DNA from: Pythium myriotylum
Lineage: Eukaryota; Oomycota; Peronosporomycetes; Pythiales; Pythiaceae
Reading direction: 5' to 3'
Length of the DNA stretch: 64,000 bases
NCBI GenBank assembly: GCA_023091665.1
Contig: JALJCQ010000028.1
Coordinates: 124,001-188,000, forward strand
A program made the translations under genes and the position numbers. The notes beneath the pieces are model-generated. The model had not been told where the DNA came from. It made no database searches and saw nothing but the letters and a program-made list of their open reading frames with translations. This document shows positions 1-8,576 of the stretch, in pieces. The first letter of the stretch is position 1; every line of letters begins with the position of its first letter.

Positions 1-2118
1 GCTCTTGACGATCTTCGCCTCTTTAGCCCTGCAATCATATCTCGTGTCAGGCAACATGCCAACTCACGGCATAGTCGCTTCGCCTCAAAAGTGATCGACC
101 AACAGACTCTCGACAGGCTGCACACCAGTCTGACGAACCAATCCATCATGAATGAGTCCATCCGGCGGTCGCGGGTTCGTAATACGCTCCTCCGGGCAAG
201 GATTCAAATCCCATCTTCATTAAAAGCGGACCCAAACAGTGTGGTGAGTGACGTCCTCGACACTGAGCTACAAGCTTCACTGTCTAAGTACGTTCGTCAA
301 ACTCGGATCTCTCTACCAAAGTTCGTTGAGTTGTGGAGAAACCAAACCGTCGATGACTATCGCCCCAACAAGGATCTCCACGTACATACTCTGGAATCAG
401 TCTGCAAAGGGTATCGTCATCTCGACAGTCTGCTCCAGATTGCTCGAGAAGGTGTCCGCGTCAACGTTAGTCCTCTCCTGCTCCAACGCCCTCCCCCGAG
501 AAATCACTCATCAGCTACCACTCGCATCAACATTCTGCTCAAGAATATCGCAAAAGAACAGCGGGCGGGTCGTGTTCTTGTGCTCGACGCAGATATCCTC
601 CACCTCTGGCCAGAGGTCCATATCAGTCCGTTTGGAGTTGTCGATAAACCCCACACCAATCCCGAGATCGATGGCCGAACCATTCACGACTTGTCATTCC
701 CTGATGGCGCGTCAGTAAACGAAGCAACGCTCCCGGGCTCTTTCCCACGCCCTGCATACCAATCTTGCACCCGTGTTGCTCAAGAAATCTTATCTGTCTC
801 AAAGAAGCATCCCGGTCACGCTGTTCTCGCTGCTGCTAGTGATGTAAACGCTGCTTTCCGACACGTTCCTGTCCACAGCGAGTCAGTGTATTTGTTCGGT
901 GGTTATATCCGAGAGCGTGACCTGCTTGTGATCGACCTCTTTGCGACGTTTGGGTGGACGTTATCCCCTGGGTGCTACGAGATCTTTGGAGGTGCGATAT
1001 CCTTCGTTCATAGCCAACGAAGGAATCTTTGGAGCCCGGATGGGTTCTTCCCATACCACTGGGTAGACGATCACGTCACTGTCGGGGTCGACATCGCCAA
1101 CAACTGCGCTGATATCAACCGTTCGCTTCGCCATGCAATGCTCTCGGTGCTTGGTCCTTCCGCCATAAACGAGAAGAAATTTTCCGGTTGGCGTACTGAA
1201 CTTCAACCTCTCGGGCTGATTTTTAATACTAGGGCGCTTACCGTTTCAATGCCCGAGGCGAAGGTGTCTAAAGCTAAAACTCGCGTAGCTGCTGCGTTCT
1301 CAAGCAAATCGCTGTCTCGCACTTCATACCGCTCACTTCTCGGTTCTCTACGGCATGTTGCTACTTGTTTTCGCCCCGCGCGAGCTTTTCTCCAACGCCT
1401 CCGGCGTTTCGAACCTTCACTACGCCATACTTTTGTCGTGAGGTTGGATGATGACGCCCTCAGTGATCTTCAACGGTGGTGGCTGATCCTGCACGCTGCT
1501 AACTTGAACGGTGTTCCCCTCGAATACTTCGGTTCGCTTCCGGAGCCCGACATTGTGGTTCAAATGGATGCCTCTGATCATGGTCTTTGTGCCCTCGACA
1601 TGACCAACAGGAGGTTCCTCACGTATGTTTTCTCTGACAAAGAAGCTGAACTCATTGCTGCATTTAAGGCGGGAACACCCAATGGCTGTGATATCTACTG
1701 CCGCGAGTTACTCTCCTGCGTGCTCGCCGTTCACACCTGGGGTTCATTCTGGCACGCGCCCGCGCGTCGGCTCCCGGTTCACGTGCACTTTCTCATTGAT
1801 AATACCTCAGCTATTTCTTGGCAAACCCGCATGGCATCCCCAAACCCACGCGCGCAGCTCATGATTCGCTTGCTCGCCTTTTGGGAGGCGCACTTCGGTC
1901 TACGACTGTCTTCTTCACATATTCCAGGAGTTCAGAACGTGTTAGCGTACCTCGGTTCTCGGCAAAACATCGCCGAGAATGTGGTTCGATTTAAATTACT
2001 AACCGATTCTTGGTCACAGGACGCCCCCGCAGCTCGTTGGACCAGTTTAGATCAAACCTGGCGTTCTCTCTGCGAGAGCATTCCGTGGCCGACTCCACCC
2101 TCTATCGCTACAAATTAG
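1..2118 (+). CDS. Reverse transcriptase / RNase H of the Ngaro-like element, 5'-partial
   Basis: The frame is open from base 1, so the true start is left of the window; the GTG at 91 is only an internal codon. RT signatures include VVDKPH, ASDVNAAFRHVP (catalytic Asp) and WVDD at 1060-1071, the YxDD-box equivalent. An RNase H domain follows, with Asp at 1567 (QMDAS), Glu at 1705 (CRELLS) and Asp at 1798 (IDNTSA). The final catalytic position, normally ADxxSR, reads AYLGSR with TAC at 1948-1950, so the last Asp appears to be replaced by Tyr. The 3' end overlaps the start of the recombinase frame by about 109 bases in another frame, as in compact retroelements. Transposition-related; no host role is implied. 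Confidence 0.85.
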   Translation, partial: ALDDLRLFSPAIISRVRQHANSRHSRFASKVIDQQTLDRLHTSLTNQSIMNESIRRSRVRNTLLRARIQIPSSLKADPNSVVSDVLDTELQASLSKYVRQTRISLPKFVELWRNQTVDDYRPNKDLHVHTLESVCKGYRHLDSLLQIAREGVRVNVSPLLLQRPPPRNHSSATTRINILLKNIAKEQRAGRVLVLDADILHLWPEVHISPFGVVDKPHTNPEIDGRTIHDLSFPDGASVNEATLPGSFPRPAYQSCTRVAQEILSVSKKHPGHAVLAAASDVNAAFRHVPVHSESVYLFGGYIRERDLLVIDLFATFGWTLSPGCYEIFGGAISFVHSQRRNLWSPDGFFPYHWVDDHVTVGVDIANNCADINRSLRHAMLSVLGPSAINEKKFSGWRTELQPLGLIFNTRALTVSMPEAKVSKAKTRVAAAFSSKSLSRTSYRSLLGSLRHVATCFRPARAFLQRLRRFEPSLRHTFVVRLDDDALSDLQRWWLILHAANLNGVPLEYFGSLPEPDIVVQMDASDHGLCALDMTNRRFLTYVFSDKEAELIAAFKAGTPNGCDIYCRELLSCVLAVHTWGSFWHAPARRLPVHVHFLIDNTSAISWQTRMASPNPRAQLMIRLLAFWEAHFGLRLSSSHIPGVQNVLAYLGSRQNIAENVVRFKLLTDSWSQDAPAARWTSLDQTWRSLCESIPWPTPPSIATN

Positions 2119-2729
2119 CTCTCAGGCTGTGGCAAGATTTCTGCCGGCTACACCTCCTCGATCCATGGCTCTCTCATCTGAACGAATTCGACGCGGCTAC
2201 AGCCATATCTGGTTTTGTGCTCTCCTGCATTGACCGTGTGCCTCGCCCAAAAGCCTCAACGATTGCCGGCTACCTTCACGGGACCAACCATTTCTTTCAC
2301 GTTCGAGGACACCTATTTCCCTTACGCCACCCACAAGTGCGCCTGCTACTCAACGGCATACAACGTCTCGATGTTCCTCCCATGCAGAAGGCCCCGGTAA
2401 CACCAACTCTACTAGTGGCCTGCTTCAATCATCTCGACCTTCACGCCGTCTCGCAGCAATCCCTTTGGGGGGTCTTGTGCGTGGCGTTCTTCTTTCTGCT
2501 ACGGCGATCCGAGATCGTGGCCACTGGCTCACGATTCAAGTGGTTTGCTCTTCGCGCGTGTGACATCAAGGTTTTCGATAAATACGGCGTTCCCACTCTT
2601 CTCCCGGACAAGGCAACAACCGTGTCGATCTCTTTGCGCGGGTCCAAGGCAAATCAACACGGCCCGCCAGAGGAGCGCTACCTGAACAAGTCCGGACATC
2701 CCTATCTGTGTCCGGTCCTCGGCGCGTTA

Positions 2730-2754
2730 CTGCAAAACATTACTTATAAGCGGC
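2730..2754 (+). repeat. Left terminal inverted repeat of the pogo-like element
   Basis: The repeat begins CTGCAAAACATTAC and continues TTATAAGCGGC. It matches the reverse complement of 3530-3554 at 23 of 25 positions and is preceded directly by the TA duplication. Confidence 0.88.
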
Positions 2755-2887
2755 AAAATTTATAAGCGACACCGAAAAAACCTCACTATTGAGGATGGAC
2801 TCATGGGCATTTCATATAAGCGACATTCCCAAATGGCGGGATTTTTTTTGCCAAAATCGCGCGATACAGTACTCGGAGCCCATCAAA

Positions 2888-3405
2888 ATGGCGCGGACCG
2901 CACGCAACCCCGACAAGCCACCTGCTCCACCTCGCCAGCACGCCCGAGAGGCGGAAACGCCCAAGAAGAAGCTAGAGGTGATCAACTACTTTCGGGAGTC
3001 CCGCCCGGCCTCACTGGTGTCTGCCAGCCGGCAGATGTGTCGTGGTTTCGACCGTACAAGAACAACATGCGCGCGTGCTGGGTGCGGTTCCTACGCCAGC
3101 AGCTTCAAGACCATGGCGCTCGGAACGACGGTACAGCGTTCCGTCTACGAGCGCCAAACAGACGCGATGTCGTGGCGTGGATTCGATCGGCCTGGGACGC
3201 TCTTACTCCAGCAGTGATAGTGAGCGGTTTCAACATGTACGAACACGCAAGCACAGACACTCCCGAAGATCCTACAGTTTCCTACGATGACGTGATTGCG
3301 CGGCTTGAGGAGCACGACGCTATCGAATGCGTCGTCGCTGAAGACGAAGATGTTGTCGAGCGTGGTGTGTCGGATTCCGACTGTGAGTCGGATGTGTCGA
3401 TTTGA
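2888..3405 (+). pseudogene. Remnant pogo-type transposase (HTH head joined to DDE tail)
   Basis: An ATG at 2888 opens a basic N-terminus (MARTARNPDKPP) followed by KKLEVINYFRE, which resembles the pogo/CENP-B-type helix-turn-helix start. From about 3010 the recognisable frame changes to +1 and reads LTGVCQPADVSWFRPYKNN, typical of the end of the DDE_1 endonuclease domain, then an acidic tail to the stop at 3403-3405. The central catalytic region (first two acidic residues) is missing, so no active enzyme is expected. The junction is best explained by an internal deletion. Confidence 0.72.
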
Positions 3406-3529
3406 TGTAAACCCAAAATATACTTTTGTTTCTCAACATTTGCGTTTTGGGTTTGTATGGAACTCAAACATGGGGGTTTTCTCTTTGGGAGGCTCAACGA
3501 GGTTTTTCGTTGAAACAAAAAACACAGGC

Positions 3530-3554
3530 GTCGCTTATATGTAATGTTTTGCAG
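3530..3554 (-). repeat. Right terminal inverted repeat of the pogo-like element
   Basis: Reverse complement of the left end with two mismatches (T/A at position 15, G/A at position 24), followed directly by TA and then by the resumed recombinase frame. Confidence 0.88.
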
Positions 3555-3914
3555 TACTTCTTCTCAGGGCGCACGGCGATCTTCCACCCAAGTGGCCAGC
3601 TGCGACGTTTTCCAATAATGGTTCGCTAGGCTGTGTTTCGACTGACAGTATCGTCTCCGCCCTTCGTTTTGGTGCCAAGAGTATCGGCCTTGACCCAAAC
3701 GAGTTCAGCTGCCATTCGCTCCGTTCTGGTGGAGCCACTCAGATGTATCGAGGCGGAATGAGTGCAACCACTGTGCAGTTTCATGGGCGTTGGGCATCCG
3801 ACACCTTCAAACGCTACATCAAACAGGACCTCCACACATCGCGACATCAATGGTCAGGGGCACAGATTCTATTCGGCGATGCTCATCCTAGGGATGCAAC
3901 ATCCTCATCGGTGG

Positions 3915-4002
3915 GGGCGAGCGTGCTATTAGCACGCTCAGTTGCATTCCTTAGGTTAAGCTTCGCAATAGATCTGTTGTCCCCCAAAGCGAGCTGCCGA
4001 AA
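3915..4002 (+). repeat. Ngaro split direct repeat B1
   Basis: This 88-bp segment is repeated without any visible difference at 4145-4232, 230 bp downstream. It starts with a 10-bp perfect inverted repeat, GAGCGTGCTA / TAGCACGCTC, around a single T, a potential hairpin. Its placement after the recombinase and the single intervening segment (4003-4144) fit the B1-A2-B2 pattern. Confidence 0.85.
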
Positions 4003-4144
4003 TGGTTATTTCCGGTCGCGGAAATTTAGCTTTTGGCTGCGAGCGTGGGATGCCTCGGTTCTCATCCCACCCTCACTTTCGATTCTCCTGCGCCACCAAT
4101 CATCTTCATCTTCTAGCAGCGTCGACGACCCACCCTCCACTCCC

Positions 4145-4232
4145 GGGCGAGCGTGCTATTAGCACGCTCAGTTGCATTCCTTAGGTTAAGCTTCGCAATA
4201 GATCTGTTGTCCCCCAAAGCGAGCTGCCGAAA
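4145..4232 (+). repeat. Ngaro split direct repeat B2, right element end
   Basis: Second copy of the 88-bp repeat with the same 21-bp hairpin at its start. Similarity to the first copy ends at 4232, taken here as the right edge of the retroelement. The recombinase frame stops inside this repeat (TAG 4160-4162). Confidence 0.82.
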
Positions 4233-4500
4233 GGATCAGTTGAAGCGTGGAGGGATTCCTGTGTCTTATCATTTCATTCAAGTAACGGTTCAACCCAGCA
4301 GAGGTAGGTCGTCTCAAAGAATTCGTCGTTGCTTTTGTTTTCACACCGTGCAGAACCTGGAGGCTGGCACCGACCCATAAGACCCATAATAACCCGTATC
4401 TCCTTAATAATGTGTAGATCTCCCCAGCACCCTTATTCTGATCACGCTGTCGTAGATCACTTAAAAGCTGTACTCCATACAGAAGTCCTCCTTTCAACTC
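4233..4500 (-). repeat. Possible LTR-retrotransposon fragment
   Basis: On the minus strand a short frame contains LRQRDQNKGAGEIYTLL. The stretch around 4421-4470 (reverse complement) is similar to 52265-52345, where a related QRDQN peptide occurs before a similar purine-rich stretch. This suggests both are pieces of one dispersed repeat, perhaps the 3' end of an LTR element. No complete LTR ends or target duplication were identified, so the class is uncertain. Confidence 0.35.
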
Positions 4501-4912
4501 AGAGGGTGTTCAGAATCATGTTTCGTAGTCGCGAGTGCGATAATCTCCAAGAATCATAAAACGTTGTCATCAGTACCCATCTTCGTCACTTCGGCCCGTG
4601 GCGCGGATCATCCATCAATAGCGAATTTTGATTCCACAGATCGACGTTAGTGACTCACACGTGACGAGCAATAGAACACCGTAGATTTGCTAGCCGGGAT
4701 GATGGATGCACGGTTGTCAGTTAAGGTTGCATCGCGGCCAAGGAAACGCTCGTCAGCTACTTTCGATGCAAAGTTTAGTCTGGTGTATCAAATCCTACTG
4801 GTCGACGGTCGCTTGAACTCATCGGTGGGGGTTGTGTGCAACGTCAGAACATCCCAATGGCAATGAAACATCCCAATGGCAACGGAAACGAACAGCTTCC
4901 GATCGTTCCACA
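4501..4912. other. Intergenic, no gene seen
   Basis: No convincing coding sequence. A short direct repeat of about 19 bp (AACATCCCAATGGCAA, twice) lies at 4847-4885. The 3' end of pseudogene K1 follows. Confidence 0.5.
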
Positions 4913-7900
4913 TCACTGCTCAGAGTAGATCATATCCAATAAGCGAAGACCCCCCCCCCCCCCCAAGATGCCTCCATAGCCAAGGTTTTCCATAGTCGTC
5001 TTCGCGTGTTCGCCAACACAGCCGCCGTCGCAAAGCCTGCTCAGCACTGGCACAGCACCAGCATCTACAATTTCCTTCGCGATTGATGACTCCAAACTAA
5101 TCACAGAGAGCATGCGCGCGGCTCGATACTTACATTCTTCGGATCCGGTCTTTAAGAGTTCAACCAATGGATAGATACCCCCAGCATTTGCGATCGCGAC
5201 ACGGATCTCATCAGCACCGCAGGCTAGGTTACCGAGCGCATACACAGCAGTTTCTTTGCATGCAGCTGATCCCGTCTTCAAGAGTTCCACCAATGGAGCG
5301 ATACCGCCGGCCTTTGCAATCGCATTTCTGGTCTCAGGAGCGCTTCCTGCGACATTACCAAGCGCAAGCGCGGCGTTTACTTTGCAGGCGCCAGATCCTA
5401 TCGTCAAAAGTTTTATCAACGGGGTGATCCCACCTGCCTTCGATATCGCAACGCTGTTCTCCTCGCAGTTATATGCGACGTTACCGAGTGCAAGTGCCGT
5501 ATACTCGTTGCAGGTAACCGATCCCGTCTTCAAAAGCTCCACCAATGGAGTAATGCCTCCGGCCTTCGCAATGGCTTCTTTACTCTCGAGAGAATTAATG
5601 GCGACGTTACAGATCGCCCGCACGACCTGTTCCACGCAATCTTCCGAGCCCGTTTTCAAGAGTTTTACCAACGGGACTATTGCGTCAGCCATTGCAATCG
5701 TAGCTCTGTTCTCGAACGAGTTAGCGGCAAGATCTGCGAGTGCATAGGACGCACACTGTGTGCTGCGGAGTTCACTAGACGCGAGCAAAGCCACCGAAGG
5801 TCCAATCGATTCTCCCAACAACGCATTTTTTGGCATGTTGGGTCCGTTGGAAATATACCCGAATGCATACGCTGCTGCCGCATTCACTTGGGCGTCATCC
5901 ACCTTCAACAACCGAAGCAACTCAGACACGAAATGATCCACATCGATCTCAGTATCAAGCACGTCGCGACCACAACAGATCGAGAACACCTCAATCGCTT
6001 CCAGTTGGGCCTCACGAGACCTTCGAGGCGCCTCATTCGCATTTTATCGTACAGAGTAGACAACTCGAGGTCATCTGAGTTGCTCAATGCCGCCTTGAGC
6101 TCATTCACATAAAATGTTAAAGAACCAGACAACTCGCTGTTGTTGACACTGTCCAATAGATCGAATGCATACATCTTGCACGCGAAAGGAGCCTCCACGT
6201 TCTCAGCGATTCGTTATATAACAGGTATTCCGCCCTCTTTACACAGTTGAGAATACGTTGTACTTCGGATACCATTCCGAAAGACCCACTTTAAAGCTCG
6301 CAGTTGACGATTTGAGTCTTGCGTCAGATGCAGCACCTCTACTGCCTCGGACACAGACCCAAATATCTCAGTCTCCACAATTTAGTCTGACTTGTCATAC
6401 ACCTTAGTAGACAGGGATGATACCGCCGACGTCCTCGCCAACGCACCATCGACGCTGGAAAAGAAAACACCTGACGGACATACATCATCTCGACTACTCA
6501 AGCCCCTCAACGAGCAAACGACGCTCCGCAAACTTGATCGACTCTCCGGATCCGACCGCGTCATTCTCACAATCAGATCCCACACCTCGTCATCCACACT
6601 ACCCGGGCGACGAGGCAACTCGCCCTCACAGATCATACGCTTCACCACGTCGTTTGAAGATACCTCCTCGTACGGGATCGCGCCTGCAATTGCCTCATAA
6701 ATGCGCATCCCGAACGAGTACACGTCCGACGCAAAAGTCGGCTTCGTGCGGAAACACTCGGGTGCACGCCATCGAATCGCACCACCGCCATCACTGCCAC
6801 CACCATCCTTGTACAAATACGATGCCGTCGGCGACTCTCTCCGGCGACTCAAACCAAAATCACCCACCTTCGCCTTGCCGTCAGCTGTGATCAAGATATT
6901 GTTCAGCTTCATATCACCATGGACGATCTGGTTCTTGTGTAAAAACAGCAGGCCCAGTGCCGCCTCGTACAACAACCGCCACTTCGGTGCCTTATCACCA
7001 TACCGATGCAAATAGTCGCTCATGTTGCCGTACTTCGCGAACTCGCACACGATCAGCGGCGGCGACCGCGTATGGCACGCGCCATACATCTTGATCACGT
7101 GCGGATGGGACAATCCATACCCGATCTCCACCTCCGTCACCAACTGCTTCAGCTACTTGGTCTGATGGATATTGATACCCTCCACCACCTTGACCACGAC
7201 GCTGCAGCCGTCCCACACTGCGTTGTGGATGGTCGCGAACCCACCTCGATCGAGCATCCGAGAACGGAACACGATGTCGCTCTCCGGGATGAACCACGCT
7301 GGAACCTCCAGTAAGTGATCTTGATTGTCCATCCGTGCGGCGAATAGCTCCACCACGGCCCACAGTTCATCCGCCAGTGCATTCCAGCGACCGTACGCTT
7401 GCGCGTGCTTCAGCAGCACGATCGTCTCGCGCGCCATCGACTCATCTGCTTCCAGCACTTCTCTCACATCTCTGATGGATTCGCGCAGCAGATCCACGTG
7501 CGCTCGCTTCCCTTTTTCTATCCGCCGACGCCACTTGTTCTCATCCACGCGCTCGCCCAACGCAACTAGCACGCCATCTAGCCCGCCCACGACCTCGCCG
7601 TTCTCGTTCTTCACACCATACAACTCCGTTACGGCTCTCGCCAGACTCTCCGCCTCGAGCACACGCGACGCCAGCGGCAGCGTCTTCTGTCTCCCCACCA
7701 CGTACACGAGCGTCCCCACGGCCTGCTCCAAGATCTTCTCCGCCCGCTCTCGCGTCTCGCGCGCCACGCCCTCGCTCTCGCTCTTGCTCTCGTTCTCTGT
7801 GGCGTGTCGGAGCGTCGCGAGAACGTCGCGGAAGCGCTTGGCGAGCGGAAGCAGCAGCTCCGTGGCCTCGTGGACCTCACTTTCGCGGCGCGCGAGCTTC

Positions 7901-7932
7901 AACGCCTCCGCGATGTCGTCGTCGAGTCCCAT
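4913..7932 (-). pseudogene. K1: broken helical-domain / TKL kinase / ARM-repeat gene
   Basis: This is colinear with intact paralogues in the window: helical N-terminal domain (7932-7260), kinase (about 7260-6450), linker, ARM region (5989-5000) and a C-terminal cap. The ATG at 7932 matches the start used by the paralogues (MGLDDDIAEALK). The kinase keeps the HGD loop, DFG and APE motifs. Lesions: a TAG at 7153-7155 just after the ATP-lysine segment, a TAA at 6382-6384 after the kinase, a TAA at 6214-6216 and a frameshift near 6038. The ARM part has only six or seven diverged repeats. A run of 15 C (4950-4964) encodes a glycine stretch before the C-terminus. The ARM segment 4913-5989 is still open and could give a truncated peptide, but no promoter for it is seen. 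Confidence 0.85.
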
Positions 7933-7993
7933 CGGAGACCAACAACACGGCGAGTCAACCACCACCAGCACAAAGCAGCCGAAGACGCAGAGC

Positions 7994-8098
7994 CTACGAG
8001 CAAGAGAGACTGGCGGTGGATGCGGAGACCACCGCGTACTGCAGTGTTGTTAGATGGAAGCTTGGAGGGACCGAGAGCATCGGGGAGTGCGGGGGCAT
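7994..8098 (-). other. Upstream ORF of K1
   Basis: A 34-residue ORF starting MPPHSPMLSVPPSF and ending SLSCS, 62 bases before the K1 start. The same short ORF lies upstream of K3, K5 and K7, and in shortened form upstream of K4. It may be a regulatory uORF, or simply recent duplication of 5' leader DNA. Confidence 0.4.
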
Positions 8099-8576
8099 GC
8101 TGTTCTTCGATGGGGAGGGAGGGGGGAAGAGGTCGCGTAGATGAGTAGAGTGGGAGGATGTGGAGTGGGTGGAGGAAGGGAGAGATACTGAGGTAAGATG
8201 AGAGGGGGATGGGAAGTGAAGTGGTGCATTGGATTGTGAATCAGAACCCATTGGGAGGTTGTGGAGCTTGCCATTGCTGTGAGTACAACGTATCGACTTG
8301 GAACCGATACAAGTGGAGGGAGGAGAATGAGGAACTTTTGCATTCTCTGGCCACCCACTCGGGTAAGAATCTAACCCACGATGACAAGATGGTCGCACCT
8401 CTTCGTTGCGTTTGCTCCTCATAGACTTGAACACTCAAGAATTGCCTTCTTGAGTGACTCTCGTGGGTCTATGCAACGCCTTACGATGTTACTTTCAGCT
8501 GCCTTGCATTACCTATAGTTTATCAATCTACAATGCTGTTCTTCTACTCTAACCTCTCCTAGAGGGTGCACTCCCT
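8099..8576. other. Intergenic between P1 and K1
   Basis: P1 trailer followed by K1 upstream DNA, read on the minus strand. The P1 trailer resembles the trailer of P3, P4 and P5 (TCTAGGAGAGGTTAGAGTA). The purine-rich plus strand at 8099-8220 is the CT-rich leader of K1. The CAG acceptor seen in other copies is absent here. Confidence 0.5.

Larger units (their letters stand above)
2730..3554 (+). mobile_element. pogo/Tigger-like DNA transposon, internally deleted, in the recombinase gene
   Basis: The 825-bp element is bounded by 25-bp imperfect terminal inverted repeats and flanked by TA on both sides (2728-2729 and 3555-3556), the target duplication of the Tc1/mariner/pogo superfamily. It contains the first part of a transposase with a pogo-type HTH (KKLEVINYF) and the last part of a DDE transposase (LTGVCQPADVSWFRPYK), joined in different frames. 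It is therefore a non-autonomous deletion derivative. Subterminal motifs related to TATAAGCGAC recur near both ends (about 2763 and 2814 on the left, 3532 inverted on the right). Confidence 0.88.
2010..4162 (+). pseudogene. Tyrosine recombinase of the Ngaro-like element, split by a DNA transposon
   Basis: The N-terminal part is at 2010-2729. The catalytic part resumes at 3557 and stays open to the TAG at 4160-4162. Visible tyrosine recombinase residues are Arg of LLRRSEI (2502-2507), His and Arg of HSLRSGGAT (3713-3724), His-Gly-Arg-Trp (3782-3793) and the candidate nucleophile Tyr at 3815-3817 (KRYIKQD). The enzyme would integrate the circular cDNA of this retroelement class. The interruption is exactly the 825-bp element at 2730-3554 plus one copy of its TA duplication; without these the two halves are in the same frame. 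The last ~80 codons run into the 3' repeat region, so the natural C-terminus is uncertain. Confidence 0.85.
1..4232 (+). mobile_element. Ngaro/DIRS-type tyrosine-recombinase retroelement, 3' part
   Basis: The element carries a reverse transcriptase/RNase H frame, then an overlapping tyrosine recombinase frame, then a B1-A2-B2 arrangement of repeats at 3915-4002, 4003-4144 and 4145-4232. Split direct repeats with RT, RNase H and a tyrosine recombinase but no integrase are the hallmark of Ngaro-like members of the DIRS order. The left end, with the A1 repeat, lies outside the window. The copy is dead as it stands: a DNA transposon interrupts the recombinase, and the RNase H has a changed catalytic residue. 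Confidence 0.82.
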
